From Mongoliimonas terrestris (GTDB taxonomy: Bacteria > Pseudomonadota > Alphaproteobacteria > Rhizobiales > Pleomorphomonadaceae): DNA of 64,000 nucleotides. The notes below the pieces were generated by a model, which was not told the origin of the DNA, searched no databases, and saw only the letters and a program-made list of their open reading frames with translations. The DNA is taken from NCBI RefSeq assembly GCF_001927285.1, contig NZ_MSIG01000009.1, positions 161,194-225,193 of the forward strand. The letters run 5' to 3'. A program made the position numbers and the translations under genes. Shown here piece after piece: positions 17,554 to 27,051 of the stretch; position 1 is the first letter of the stretch; every line of letters begins with the position of its first letter.

Positions 17554-19305
17554 ATGAACGTTTTCCAGGTGTTCGGCGATCGGATCCGCTCGGCGATCCG
17601 CGGTCTCGGCCTCGCCGTCGGCGAGCCCGAGCTCGCCCGCGTCACCGTGGAGCCGCCGCGCGACGCCAGCCACGGCGACATCGCCACCAATGCCGCCATG
17701 GTGCTGGCCAAGCCCCTCGGCCGCAAGCCGCGGGACCTTGCCGAGGAGATCGCCGTCGCGCTCCGCGCCGATCCGGACGTGGACGCCGTGGAGGTCGCCG
17801 GCCCCGGCTTCATCAACCTGCGCATCGCCGCGGGCTTCTGGGCGAACCTTGCCCGGGCCGTCGTCGCCGACCCGGCCGGCTACGGCCGCTCCACCGTCGG
17901 CCACGGCCACAAGGTCAACGTGGAATACGTCTCCGCCAACCCCACCGGTCCCATGCACGTCGGCCACTGCCGCGGCGCCGTGGTGGGCGACGCGCTTGCC
18001 GGGCTCCTGGCCTTCGCCGGCCACGCAGTCACCAAGGAGTATTACATCAACGACGCCGGCGGGCAGATCGACGTGCTCGCCCGCTCCGCCTTCCTGCGCT
18101 ACCGGGAAGCCCTTGGCGAGACCATCACCATCCCCGAAGGCCTCTACCCCGGCGACTATCTCGTCCCGGTCGGCGAAGCCCTCAAGGCCGCCCACGGCGA
18201 CGCGCTCCTCGCCATGGACGAGGCCGCCTGGCTGCCGATCGTCAAGCCGGTCGCCGTCGCCATGATGATGGCGATGATCCGCGACGACCTCGCCATGCTG
18301 GGCGTCGCCCAGGAGGTCTTCTTCTCGGAGAAGTCCCTGCACGAGCGCGTCGGCAACGCCCCGTCCGAGATCGACGGCATGCTGGAGGAGTTCCGCGGCC
18401 GCGACCTCGTCTACCAGGGCACGCTTCCGCCGCCCAAGGGCCAGCTTCCGGAGGACTGGGAGGACCGCGAGCAGACCCTCTTCCGCGCCTCCGCCTATGG
18501 CGACGACATCGACCGGCCGCTCCAGAAGTCCGACGGCAGCTACACCTATTTCGCCGCCGACGTCGCCTACATGCGCTCCAAGGTGCAGCGCGGCTTCGAC
18601 GAGATGATCTTCATCCTTGGCGCCGACCATTCCGGCTACGTCAAGCGGCTGGAAGCCGTCGGCAACGCCATCTCGGGTGGCAAGGCCAAGGTGGTCGTGC
18701 GGCTCTGCCAGCTCGTCAAGCTCTACCGGGCCGGCGAGCCGGTGAAGATGTCCAAGCGCTCCGGCGACTTCGTCACCCTGCGCGAGGTGGTGGAGGAGGT
18801 CGGCTCCGACGCGGTGCGCTTCATGATGCTGATGCGCAAGAACGACGCCCCGCTCGACTTCGACTTCGTGAAGGTGAAGGAGCAGTCCAAGGACAACGCG
18901 GTCTTCTATGTGCAGTATGCCAACGCGCGCTGCCACTCCATCTTCCGCCAGGCCCGCGAGCAGGCACCGGAGCTCGCCGACGCCGACCCCGCCGACGCGC
19001 CGTTCGAGCGGCTCGACGACGCGGGCGAGCTCGCCCTCATCCGGCGGCTCGCCGAGTACCCGCGCGTGGTCGAGTCGGCCGCGGAGGCCTACGAGCCGCA
19101 CCGGCTGGCCTTCTATCTGACCGACCTCGCCGGGGAGTTTCACGGCCACTGGAACCGGGGGAAGGAGAACCCGCGTTTGCGGTTCGTTAACCCTGATGAG
19201 CCACTGTCGACCCGAGCCCGTCTCGCTCTCGTCCGGGCGGTCATGATTGTGCTTCAGTCGGGTCTAAGTATACTCGGCGTGAATGCCCCGGACGAAATGC
19301 GTTGA
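17554..19305 (+). CDS. argS: Arginyl-tRNA synthetase
   Basis: This 583-residue class I synthetase has the N-terminal ArgRS-specific domain, the HIGH-type motif [20 protein letters not shown] near 129-148 and the KMSKS-type motif [13 protein letters not shown]. The C-terminal DALR anticodon-binding domain ends [20 protein letters not shown]. It charges tRNA-Arg. The ATG at 17554 follows AAAGGGGTCGTG; a GTG three bases earlier is possible. Length is normal. Confidence 0.94.
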   Translation: MNVFQVFGDRIRSAIRGLGLAVGEPELARVTVEPPRDASHGDIATNAAMVLAKPLGRKPRDLAEEIAVALRADPDVDAVEVAGPGFINLRIAAGFWANLARAVVADPAGYGRSTVGHGHKVNVEYVSANPTGPMHVGHCRGAVVGDALAGLLAFAGHAVTKEYYINDAGGQIDVLARSAFLRYREALGETITIPEGLYPGDYLVPVGEALKAAHGDALLAMDEAAWLPIVKPVAVAMMMAMIRDDLAMLGVAQEVFFSEKSLHERVGNAPSEIDGMLEEFRGRDLVYQGTLPPPKGQLPEDWEDREQTLFRASAYGDDIDRPLQKSDGSYTYFAADVAYMRSKVQRGFDEMIFILGADHSGYVKRLEAVGNAISGGKAKVVVRLCQLVKLYRAGEPVKMSKRSGDFVTLREVVEEVGSDAVRFMMLMRKNDAPLDFDFVKVKEQSKDNAVFYVQYANARCHSIFRQAREQAPELADADPADAPFERLDDAGELALIRRLAEYPRVVESAAEAYEPHRLAFYLTDLAGEFHGHWNRGKENPRLRFVNPDEPLSTRARLALVRAVMIVLQSGLSILGVNAPDEMR

Positions 19306-19386
19306 CCGTCGGCAGCCACGACCGTTGTCCGGACGGACCTTCACGGCCGCGCGGATGAGGATCGGTGACAGAAAGAACCGTACCCG

Positions 19387-20973
19387 ATGTTCAACATGCG
19401 TCGCGCCCAAACGTTCCATGCCCAGGCACCGGCTCCCGCGGAGCAGGGCTGGGACGACGATGAGGCCATGGCCGAACTCGCCCGGCTGGTGGACGAGGAT
19501 CTGCAGGCTTCGGTGCGCCGGGTCAACGGCCCGCACGACATGACCGAGACGCTCGCCGCCGAGTTCGACCGCACCTACGGGTCCATGGATCCGGTCGACC
19601 TCGACACCGGCCGTCCGGTCGCCCAGCGCGGCCAGCAGACCTACGCGGACGCGTGGGACGACGACGCCCTCGACGCCTATTCGGAAGAGCTGATCACCTT
19701 CACCGAGGCCGAGCCCGACCGGTTCGACGCCGGCATGCTGCCGCCCCATTCCTACGCGGAGGAGCACGCCGCCCCGGCGCCGCGCCGCCGTTTCGGCATG
19801 ATGGCGCTCGCCGGCCTCGTGGTCGTCGCCGGCGTCGGTGCCGCCGCCTACGCGCTCGTCGGCGGCGTGTCCGGCCTCGGCGAGCCGCAGCTCGTCCGCG
19901 CGCCCGACGGCCCCTACAAGGTCGTGCCGGAGACCACCGAGGTCGCCGACGCCCCTCCGCCGGTCTTCAGCCCGCGCGAAGCCATGCCCGACAAGGGCGA
20001 GGACCGCCTTCTCACCCGCTCCGAGACCGTGCCGGACCTGCCGGGCGTCCGCACCCCCGGCTCCCCGGTCATCCTGCCGAACGGCGAGGAAGTCATTCCG
20101 GACACCGATCTGGTCGACGCCGGCCCGCGCCGCGTCCGCACCGTGCTCGTCAAGCCGGACGGCACCATCATCGACGCGCCGGACGGCCCCGTCCCGTCGC
20201 TCGCCAACCGCGCCGCCCCGGCGTCGGCCGAGGCCACCGGTGCCGACGCGCCCGGCGTCGACGGCGACCCGATGACCACCGCCGGCATCCTGCCGACCCC
20301 GGAGCAGGTCGATCCCATCGCCGCGCTCGCCAACGCCCCCGCGCAGCCTGTCCAGACGCAGACCGCCTCGCTGGAGCCGCTGCCGCCGCTCGACCCGGCC
20401 ACCGACATCGGCGCCCTCGCCACCGCGACCCCGGAGGCGATCGCCCCGCAGGCCGTCAGCCCCGTCACCGTTCCGGGCTCCGTGCCGCCTGTGACCGCGC
20501 CCGCCGACGCGGCGTTCGGCGAGCCCCAGGCCGGCCAGCCGCCGGTCGCCGAGGCTCCCGTCGCCGTGAACGCTCCGGTCCCGGTCAGCCGCCCGGCCGC
20601 GCCCCGCAGTGCGCCGGTCAGCGCCGAGGCCGCCGCGCCCCTCGCCGTTGCCGCCGCCGACCCGATCGCCACCCCGGCGCCGGTCGCCGCCGCTCCCGCC
20701 CCGGTTGCCACCGCCCCGGCGTCCGGATCGGCCGCCTTCGTCCAGGTCTCTTCCCAGCGCTCCGAAGCCGCCGCCGTCTCGGCCTTCCAGTCCCTGCAGA
20801 AGAAGTTCCCGTCCCTCCTCGGCGGCGTCAGCCCCGATGTCCAGCGCGCCGACCTCGGCGAAAAGGGCATCTACTACCGCGCCCGCATCGGCCAACCCAC
20901 CCGCGAAGCCGCCATCAACCTCTGCGAACGCCTCAAGTCCGCCGGCGGCGACTGCCTCATCGCCCGCAACTGA
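19387..20973 (+). CDS. SPOR-domain membrane protein
   Basis: This 528-residue protein has a cytoplasmic acidic N-terminus (about 1-135), one transmembrane helix near 137-159 (GMMALAGLVVVAGVGAAAYA), a long Pro/Ala/Val-rich periplasmic linker (about 170-445) and a C-terminal SPOR domain (about 450-528: AFVQVSSQRSEAAAVSAFQS and YYRARIGQPTREAAINLC). SPOR domains bind denuded septal peptidoglycan, so a division-site role is likely. The position between argS and nagZ is conserved in the lineage. The linker composition makes exact domain limits uncertain. Confidence 0.85.
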   Translation: MFNMRRAQTFHAQAPAPAEQGWDDDEAMAELARLVDEDLQASVRRVNGPHDMTETLAAEFDRTYGSMDPVDLDTGRPVAQRGQQTYADAWDDDALDAYSEELITFTEAEPDRFDAGMLPPHSYAEEHAAPAPRRRFGMMALAGLVVVAGVGAAAYALVGGVSGLGEPQLVRAPDGPYKVVPETTEVADAPPPVFSPREAMPDKGEDRLLTRSETVPDLPGVRTPGSPVILPNGEEVIPDTDLVDAGPRRVRTVLVKPDGTIIDAPDGPVPSLANRAAPASAEATGADAPGVDGDPMTTAGILPTPEQVDPIAALANAPAQPVQTQTASLEPLPPLDPATDIGALATATPEAIAPQAVSPVTVPGSVPPVTAPADAAFGEPQAGQPPVAEAPVAVNAPVPVSRPAAPRSAPVSAEAAAPLAVAAADPIATPAPVAAAPAPVATAPASGSAAFVQVSSQRSEAAAVSAFQSLQKKFPSLLGGVSPDVQRADLGEKGIYYRARIGQPTREAAINLCERLKSAGGDCLIARN

Positions 20974-21051
20974 CCGGGCCGAAGCCGCCCAGCCCGGCGG
21001 GCGCATCCCACCCAACGGACCGCCCCCGCCGGCACCCCCATCCTCCGCCAC

Positions 21052-21625
21052 CGTCATGGTCCGCGGAGGCGGACCACCCACGCATTCCCCCGGCCACCGT
21101 CCCTGAAAAGCATGGCTGGTCCGCCTCCGCGGACCATGACGACGGCGGGTGTGACGAAGGGGATGAGCGCGACCCCACAGGCAATCGCGTCACCCGCTCC
21201 CCCATCCTCCTCCACCGTCATGGTCCGGTTCATCCGGACCACCCACGCATTTGCTCACCCGCAAAGCGTGGGTGGTCCGCCTCCGCGGACCATGACGATG
21301 GCGGGTGTGGAATGAACCGCGGAGAGCCACCGACCGGATCAGCCCCACCGGCTCCCCCATCCTCCTTGATCGTCATGGTCCGGTTCATCCGGACCACCCA
21401 CGCATTTGTCCGGCCACCCGCCCCATAACGCGTGGCCGTCCCGTCTCCGGGGACCATGACGATGGCGGCGGTGGAATAAGCTGCGGAGCGCCACCGACCG
21501 GATCAGCCCTACCGGCTCCCCCATCCTCCTCCACCGTCATGGTCCGGTTCATCCGGACCACCCACGCATTTGCCCGGCCACCCGCCCCATAACGCATGGC
21601 CGTCCCGTCTCCGCGGACCATCACG
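21052..21625. repeat. Cluster of four paired palindromic elements (GGTCCGC family)
   Basis: Arm pairs lie at 21052-21083/21110-21141, 21216-21248/21266-21297, 21371-21403/21430-21461 and 21535-21567/21594-21625, spaced about 155-165 bases. The first left arm folds GGTCCGC-GGAG-GCGGACC. The other three left arms fold GGTCCGG-TTCAT-CCGGACC, a compensated base change on both sides of the stem. Spacers share CACCGACCGGATCAGCCC and CTCCCCCATCCTCCT. Confidence 0.92.
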
Positions 21626-21693
21626 AGGACGGCGCCGGTGATCACCGGCAGGCGCATTGCCCCGAGGCGCTTTCGCTCCGGTCTCCCCCGGTC

Positions 21694-21793
21694 GTCACCC
21701 CGGCGAAAGCCGGGGCCCAACCGACCGCACCGTCACCCTCACCCGCGAAGAACCCCCACCGACGGTTGGATCCCGGCCTTCGCCGGGATGACG
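21694..21793. repeat. Palindromic element (CCCCGGC/GCCGGGG family), copy 4
   Basis: Left arm GTCACCCCGGCGAAAGCCGG; right arm ends TTCGCCGGGATGACG. The inner parts CCCAACCG and CGGTTGG also pair, giving a long imperfect palindrome. Confidence 0.88.
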
Positions 21794-21929
21794 GGTGCGG
21801 GTGGAGCGTGTAGGGGGCTCGAACCCCCGCATCCAACCTCCCCCCACCCCCCGCATTCCAATCTCCCCCCGCTTCCGGCATAAGCGAGTCCCCAACCGCC
21901 CCGTCCCCTACCCGCCGGAGCCCACGCCC

Positions 21930-22943
21930 ATGCCGCGCGCCTTCATCACCGGCCTCGCCGGCCCCGTCCTCACCGACGACGAGCGGCGCTTTCTCACCGA
22001 GGCGGATCCCTGGGGCCTCATCCTGTTCCGCCGCAACGTGGCGACGCCCGACCAGCTCCGCGCCCTCACCGACGCCTTTCGCGAGGCGGTCGGCCGCGAC
22101 GCGCCCGTGCTGGTCGACCAGGAGGGCGGCCGGGTGCAGCGGCTGACGGCGCCGCTCTGGCGGAAATACCCGTCCGCCCGCCGCCTCCACGCCGCCGCCG
22201 CCGGCGATCTCTCGCTGATCCGCGACACCGCCCGCGCCATGGCGGCGGATCTTCGCGCCGCCGGCATCACCGTCGACTGCGCCCCGTGCCTCGACCTCGG
22301 CCTGCCGGACCAGAGCCAGGTGATCGGCGACCGCGCCTATGCGGGCGATCCCGCTGCCGTCGCCGCCGCCGGACGGGCCGCCGCCGCGGGTTTCCTGGCG
22401 GGCGGCGTCCTGCCGGTCATCAAGCACATGCCCGGGCACGGCCGCGCCACCGTCGACAGCCACCACCACTTGCCGGTGGTCACCGCCCGCTTCGAGGACC
22501 TTGCCGCCACGGACTTCGCCCCCTTCGTGGCGCTCTCGGATCTGCCCGCCGCGATGACGGCCCACATCGTCTACACCGCGCTCGATCCGGACTGGCCGGC
22601 CACCCAGTCGGCCGTCGTGATCGGCGAGATCATCCGCGGCCTCATCGGCTTCGACGGCCTTCTCCTCTCCGACGACGTCTCCATGAATGCCCTCACCGGA
22701 ACGGTGGACGACCGGGCCGCCCGCTCGCTCGCCGCCGGCTGCGACATCGCCCTCCACTGCAACGGCCTGATGGCCGAGATGGAGGCGGTCGCCGCCGTGG
22801 CACCGATGCTGGAGGGGAGGGCGCTGGAGCGGGCCGAACGGGCGTTGAGCCACGTCCGCGAGCCGGATAGGGTCGACCTCGACGCGCTCCACGCCCGCCT
22901 CGACGCGGCGCTCGCCGCCGATGGGTCCGGCGTCGGCCTCTGA
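21930..22943 (+). CDS. nagZ: Beta-N-acetylhexosaminidase (GH3)
   Basis: This 337-residue GH3 enzyme has KHMPGHGRATVDSHHHLPVV, containing the NagZ-specific His on a mobile loop, and the nucleophile region LLLSDDVSMNAL. It removes N-acetylglucosamine from anhydromuropeptides during cytoplasmic cell-wall recycling. The ATG at 21930 follows GGAGCCCACGCCC; an upstream in-frame extension lies in the repeat region and lacks homology. It is followed after 69 bases by scpA, the usual order in this lineage. Confidence 0.9.
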   Translation: MPRAFITGLAGPVLTDDERRFLTEADPWGLILFRRNVATPDQLRALTDAFREAVGRDAPVLVDQEGGRVQRLTAPLWRKYPSARRLHAAAAGDLSLIRDTARAMAADLRAAGITVDCAPCLDLGLPDQSQVIGDRAYAGDPAAVAAAGRAAAAGFLAGGVLPVIKHMPGHGRATVDSHHHLPVVTARFEDLAATDFAPFVALSDLPAAMTAHIVYTALDPDWPATQSAVVIGEIIRGLIGFDGLLLSDDVSMNALTGTVDDRAARSLAAGCDIALHCNGLMAEMEAVAAVAPMLEGRALERAERALSHVREPDRVDLDALHARLDAALAADGSGVGL

Positions 22944-23012
22944 TGCCAGGCCCGCCCGGCCGGCACCGGAGCGGGTCGGCGCGTGGGGACGGGGCGGCGG
23001 AACGGACGAGCC

Positions 23013-23879
23013 ATGGACGAAGGCAGCGAGGGCAAGTCATCGGCACCGGACGACTGGCCCGCCGGCGGGCCGGAGATCCGGCCCGCCGGCGGGCCGGAGA
23101 TCCGGCCGGCCGGGGACGGTGCCCTCATCGTCGACGTGGACGGCTTTGAAGGCCCGCTCGACCTTCTCCTCACCCTCGCCCGTACCCAGAAGGTGGATCT
23201 TGCCCGCATTTCCGTGCTGGCGCTTGCAGAGCAATACCTCCTCTTCGTGGAGGAGGCCCGCAAGCTCCGCCTGGAACTTGCCGCCGACTATCTGGTCATG
23301 GCGGCCTGGCTCGCCTACCTGAAGTCGCGCCTGCTGATCCCGGACCCGCCCGCCGACGACGACGAGCCGACCGGCGAGGAACTCGCCCTCCATCTGGCCT
23401 TCCGCCTCCGCCGCCTGGAGGCCATGCGCACCGCCGCCGCCCATCTGATGGAGCGCCAGCGGCTCGGCCGCGACGTCTTCGCGCGCGGCGCCCCGGAGCC
23501 GGTCACCGTGAACACCACGACCGCCTTCGAGGCGACGCTCTACGATCTCCTCGCCGCCTACGCGGCCGAGCGCCAGCGCCACATCGTCACCCGGGTCCAC
23601 GTCCGCCGCCGCGCCGTCTGGTCGCTCGCCGAGGCGCGGGACATCCTGCAGCGCCTGATCGGCCGGCACGCGGACTGGGTGCCGCTGGACAGCTTTCTTC
23701 GCCCCTACATGACCGCCCCCGACGTCAGCGCCACGGTGCGAGCGTCCACCTTCACGGCGACCCTGGAACTCGTCCGCGAGGGCAAGATGGAGCTCCGCCA
23801 GTCGGAGGCCTACGGCCCCCTCTATGTCCGCGCCGCCATGCCGCGCGCCGTCTCCGATGGGGAGGAGGAGAGCGCGTGA
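23013..23879 (+). CDS. scpA: Segregation and condensation protein A
   Basis: This 288-residue kleisin has DGFEGPLDLLLTLARTQKVD, AADYLVMAAWLAYLKSRLLI and a C-terminal winged-helix segment ending SEAYGPLYVRAAMPRAVSD. With SMC and ScpB it forms the bacterial condensin. The ATG at 23013 follows CGGACGAGCC. The N-terminus contains an in-frame 24-bp tandem duplication encoding GPEIRPAG twice (23057-23104) ahead of the conserved region. Its stop overlaps the scpB start (GTGA). Confidence 0.88.
   Translation: MDEGSEGKSSAPDDWPAGGPEIRPAGGPEIRPAGDGALIVDVDGFEGPLDLLLTLARTQKVDLARISVLALAEQYLLFVEEARKLRLELAADYLVMAAWLAYLKSRLLIPDPPADDDEPTGEELALHLAFRLRRLEAMRTAAAHLMERQRLGRDVFARGAPEPVTVNTTTAFEATLYDLLAAYAAERQRHIVTRVHVRRRAVWSLAEARDILQRLIGRHADWVPLDSFLRPYMTAPDVSATVRASTFTATLELVREGKMELRQSEAYGPLYVRAAMPRAVSDGEEESA
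23057..23104. repeat. 24-bp tandem duplication inside scpA
   Basis: Two perfect copies of a 24-base unit (23057-23080, 23081-23104). The unit is itself rich in palindromes (CCGCCGGCGG, CCGGAGATCCGG) and lies in the variable N-terminal part of scpA. Confidence 0.95.
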
Positions 23880-24658
23880 CCGCCGACGACGCCGACCCGC
23901 CCGACGACGAGGCCCGCGGCCCCGAAGACGATCCTGCCGGCGACACCGCCGAGGAGCGGCGCCTCTTCGCCCATCGCATCGCCGAGGCGCTGCTCTTCGC
24001 CTCCGCCACCCCCCTCTCGGAAGCCGCGCTCGCCGCCCGCATGCCGGCGGGCGTGCCGGTCGCCGCCGTGATGGCCGACCTGCAGGCGCTCTATGCCGGA
24101 CGCGGCGTCCAGCTCGTCCGGGTCGGCGGCCAGTGGATGTTCCGCACCGCCGACGACCTCGGCTTCCTCCTCCGCCACGAAGCCCGCGAGCAGCGCAAGC
24201 TCTCCCGCGCCGCCCTGGAGACCCTCGCCATCGTGGCCTACCACCAGCCGGTCACCCGCGCCGAGGTGGAGGAGATTCGCGGCGTCAGCACTGTGAAGGG
24301 CTCCATGGACGTGCTGATGGAAGTGGGCTGGGTCCGCATGCGTGGCCGGCGCCGTTCGCCCGGGCGGCCGGTCACCTACGGCACCACCGAGGCCTTCCTG
24401 ATCCACTTCGGCCTCGACAGCCTCTCCGATCTCCCCGGCCTCGACGAGTTGCGCGGGGCCGGTCTCCTGGAGGGCAACATCCCGCCGGGCTTCTCCATCC
24501 CGACCCCGCGCGACGAGGGCCTTCGCGCCGACGAGGAGCCGCTCGACGACGTCGACCCCGACGAGGGGGATTTCGACCCCGGCGACAGGGACGAGGACAC
24601 ATCGAACGACGGCAATCGATCGCGACCCGACCGCGACGACGGGGACGACGACGGCTGA
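23876..24658 (+). CDS. scpB: Segregation and condensation protein B
   Basis: This 260-residue protein has two winged-helix domains: EERRLFAHRIAEALLFASAT and RKLSRAALETLAIVAYHQPV followed by TRAEVEEIRGVSTVKGSM, the classic ScpB signature. It dimerises and binds ScpA in the SMC complex. A GTG start overlaps scpA (GTGA). The C-terminal 50 residues are a very acidic, Asp-rich, probably disordered tail (DDVDPDEGDFDPGD). Confidence 0.9.
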   Translation: MTADDADPPDDEARGPEDDPAGDTAEERRLFAHRIAEALLFASATPLSEAALAARMPAGVPVAAVMADLQALYAGRGVQLVRVGGQWMFRTADDLGFLLRHEAREQRKLSRAALETLAIVAYHQPVTRAEVEEIRGVSTVKGSMDVLMEVGWVRMRGRRRSPGRPVTYGTTEAFLIHFGLDSLSDLPGLDELRGAGLLEGNIPPGFSIPTPRDEGLRADEEPLDDVDPDEGDFDPGDRDEDTSNDGNRSRPDRDDGDDDG

Positions 24659-24702
24659 GCGGACCGCCGGGAGGGGTCGGAGACGCGCGTGTCGGCTTCA
24701 TC

Positions 24703-24833
24703 CCCGCTACATCCGGCGACATGGCCGCTTCGTAGCGGCTACATCGCTGCCGAGAAGCCGGAAAACCGCGCTCAAACAACCTTGTTGCAGCGCGACGTAA
24801 CCCCCACATCCGGGCTTCGTAGGCTACAGGTTA
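24703..24833. repeat. GTAGC-rich hairpin repeats, two related copies
   Basis: The 244-bp gap before the ABC gene has CGCTACATCCGGCGACAT followed by CGCTTCGTAGCGGCTACA, and a degenerate second copy ACATCCGGGCTTCGTAGG at 24798-24815. The word ATGTCGCCGGATGTAGCG, present here on the minus strand, recurs exactly at 62398-62415 inside the DHPS-like gene, as does GTAGCGGCTAYRTCGCTG. Confidence 0.7.
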
Positions 24834-24902
24834 TGCGTCGGTTGCGCGTTTCTGCGGCTTCGCAACGGGATACAAGCTGGTAGAACCCGCTGGACGGATC
24901 CG

Positions 24903-26039
24903 ATGGAAGACAGCCCGCGCCTCATGCCCGATCTCGCCGCCAAGAACGCCGCCGCCGACCTGCCGGACTGGGGCCAGCGGGGCACCGCGCCGGCCATCAT
25001 CGCCTCAAGGCTGACCTTCGAGGCGGTCACCCACGCCTATGACGGCGTGCCCTCCCTGAAGGGCGTTTCTCTCGACGTGGCGCCTGGAGAAATCGTTTGC
25101 CTTCTGGGTCATTCCGGATGCGGAAAGACCACGCTCCTGCGCATCGTCGCCGGCTTGGAGCAGCCCTCCAGCGGCCGCGTCAGCATCGACGGCGTCGAGA
25201 TGGCCGGCCCGCAGCGCTTCGTGCCGCCGGAGAAGCGCGGCGTCGGCCTGATGTTCCAGGACTACGCCCTCTTCCCGCACCTGACGATTCTCGCCAACGT
25301 CATGTTCGGCCTCACCTTTCTGGATCGCCCCGCGGCCGAACGCGCGGCCCGCGCCGCCCTTGGCCGGGTCGGGCTGGAGGCCTACGCCGACGACTATCCC
25401 CATGCGCTTTCCGGCGGCGAGCAGCAGCGGGTGGCGCTCGCCCGCGCCATCGTCCCCCGTCCGTCCGTTCTCCTCATGGACGAACCTTTTTCCGGCCTCG
25501 ACCGGCGCCTCCGCGACAACGTCCGGGACGAGACCATCGCCGTCCTCCGCGAGACCCGCGCCACCGCGCTCGTGGTCACCCACGACCCGGAGGAGGCCAT
25601 GCGGATGGCCGACCGGATCGCCCTCATGCGCGGCGGCGTGCTCGTCCAGATCGGCACGGCGGAAGACCTCTACGCCCGCCCGGTCGACCTCTTCGCCGCC
25701 CGATTCTTCTCTGAAGTCAACGTGATACCGGGTGTCGCCCAGGCCGGCTCGGTGGCGACCGCGCTCGGCCGCTTCGCCGCGCCCGGCTTTGCGGACGGGG
25801 CCGCCGTGGACGTCTGCGTCCGCCTCCCGGGCCTCCTCCTCGACCCGCCGGAGGGCGGCACTCCGGGCCGGGTGCTCCGACAGCGCTTCCTCGGCGAGGT
25901 CTGCCTGGTGGAGGTGGTCGTCGACGGCCTCGACCGGCCGCTGAAGGCCAGGATGCGGGCACCGGCGGCGCCCTATGCGGTCGGCACGGACGTTTTCGTC
26001 GGCACGGATCCCCGAGACGTCCTCGTATTTTCCCGATGA
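24903..26039 (+). CDS. ABC transporter ATP-binding protein, Fe(III)/FbpC-like
   Basis: This 378-residue ATPase has Walker A GHSGCGKTTLL near 69-79, Q-loop MFQDYALFPH, signature LSGGEQQRVALARA, Walker B VLLMDEPFSGLD and H-loop VVTHDPEE. A C-terminal TOBE-like domain (about 280-378) follows. The layout is that of importer ATPases for ferric iron, polyamines or similar small solutes. No permease or binding-protein gene lies near, so the partner must be encoded elsewhere. The ATG at 24903 follows the start-proximal CTGGACGGATCCG without a good ribosome site; a later start near residue 8 cannot be excluded. Confidence 0.8.
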   Translation: MEDSPRLMPDLAAKNAAADLPDWGQRGTAPAIIASRLTFEAVTHAYDGVPSLKGVSLDVAPGEIVCLLGHSGCGKTTLLRIVAGLEQPSSGRVSIDGVEMAGPQRFVPPEKRGVGLMFQDYALFPHLTILANVMFGLTFLDRPAAERAARAALGRVGLEAYADDYPHALSGGEQQRVALARAIVPRPSVLLMDEPFSGLDRRLRDNVRDETIAVLRETRATALVVTHDPEEAMRMADRIALMRGGVLVQIGTAEDLYARPVDLFAARFFSEVNVIPGVAQAGSVATALGRFAAPGFADGAAVDVCVRLPGLLLDPPEGGTPGRVLRQRFLGEVCLVEVVVDGLDRPLKARMRAPAAPYAVGTDVFVGTDPRDVLVFSR

Positions 26040-26144
26040 GACCCCACATGCTCGGGGTCAAAGGGGTTTTGTTGCGGTGCCAATCCCTTTGTGCAATGGT
26101 GCCGGCCAAATCAAGGGCACCGCTTCAGCGGGGAGTTTCGAGGT

Positions 26145-26387
26145 ATGGGTTCGTTCAGCATCTGGCACTGGCTCATCGTGCTGGTGGTCGTGCTTCTTCT
26201 CTTCGGCCGTGGCAAAATTCCTGAGCTCGCGGGTGATTTTGCGAAGGGCATCAAGAACTTCAAGAAGGGCCTCGCCGACAAGGACGACGAGACTGCCGAG
26301 GTCGCCAAGCCGGTGGACATGAGGACGCTCGACCACAAGCCGGCCGATCCGATCGCCGGCAAGACGCAGGACGTCAACAAGGCCTGA
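26145..26387 (+). CDS. tatA: Sec-independent translocase TatA
   Basis: This 80-residue protein has a short N-terminal membrane helix ([16 protein letters not shown]), the [16 protein letters not shown] hinge and amphipathic helix, and a charged tail. TatA multimerises to form the Tat pore for folded proteins. The ATG at 26145 is preceded by GGGAGTTTCGAGGT. tatB and tatC follow directly. Confidence 0.93.
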   Translation: MGSFSIWHWLIVLVVVLLLFGRGKIPELAGDFAKGIKNFKKGLADKDDETAEVAKPVDMRTLDHKPADPIAGKTQDVNKA

Positions 26388-26463
26388 TCGGTCCTCCAGA
26401 GGGGGGCGTGGACGCGGGCGGGCTTCAGAGGCCCGCGCGTAACGCCCGTGCGGACGTCACGTC

Positions 26464-27051
26464 ATGTTTGAAATCGGTTGGACGGAAATCATGGTGATCG
26501 CCGTGGTGGCGATCGTGGTCGTCGGCCCGAAGGATCTGCCGCGGCTCTTGCGCACGGTCGGTCGCTTCATCGGTCAGGCCCGTCGCATGGCCGGCGATTT
26601 TCAGTCGCAGTTCAACGCCGCGCTCCGGGAAGCCGAGCGCGAGGTCGATCTCCTGGAGACCAAGAAGAACCTGGAGTCGATCAACCCGCTGTCCGAGGTC
26701 AAATCCGCCCTCGACCCGGTGCGATCGATCGGCAACGACATCAAGCGCGACCTGAACCAGATCGGCGCGGCCCCCATGGCCTCGCCAACCCCGACCGCAT
26801 CGGACGCGCCCGTCGCCGCCGAACCGCTGAAGACCGGCCATGCGGCCGACGTGCCCGCATCCGCCGCCCCGGCGAGCCAGCCGACACCGGTGACCGCACC
26901 GGCGAACGGCGCCGCCGCATCGACCCCGCCGGCCCAGCCGGTCGCAGCGCCGCAGCCGGTGCCCCCGGCCCAGCCGGTCCAGGCCCCGGTGATCGGCGCG
27001 CCCCTCGACCTGACCAGGACCGGCACCGCCGGCGACGGAGCTGAGCGTTGA
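26464..27051 (+). CDS. tatB: Sec-independent translocase TatB
   Basis: This 195-residue protein begins [20 protein letters not shown], then [20 protein letters not shown], the TatB pattern with the conserved Glu in the helix and a Gly-Pro hinge. It is followed by an amphipathic helix and a Pro/Ala-rich tail of about 90 residues. TatB with TatC forms the receptor for twin-arginine signals. Its stop overlaps the tatC start (TTGA). Confidence 0.93.
   Translation: MFEIGWTEIMVIAVVAIVVVGPKDLPRLLRTVGRFIGQARRMAGDFQSQFNAALREAEREVDLLETKKNLESINPLSEVKSALDPVRSIGNDIKRDLNQIGAAPMASPTPTASDAPVAAEPLKTGHAADVPASAAPASQPTPVTAPANGAAASTPPAQPVAAPQPVPPAQPVQAPVIGAPLDLTRTGTAGDGAER

Larger units (their letters stand above)
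20974..21929. other. Repeat-filled spacer between the SPOR gene and nagZ
   Basis: This 956-bp gap contains no credible gene. It holds four GGTCCGC-family paired hairpins in a row (21052-21625), one CCCCGGC-family element (21694-21793) and a C-rich tract up to the nagZ ribosome site. Open frames here are repeat shadows. Confidence 0.8.

Noticed and set aside
21801..21835. tRNA T-arm-like sequence (minus strand GGGGGTTCGAGCCCCC)
   Set aside because: No matching acceptor, D or anticodon arms upstream on that strand. The surrounding sequence is C-rich low complexity and palindromic repeat.
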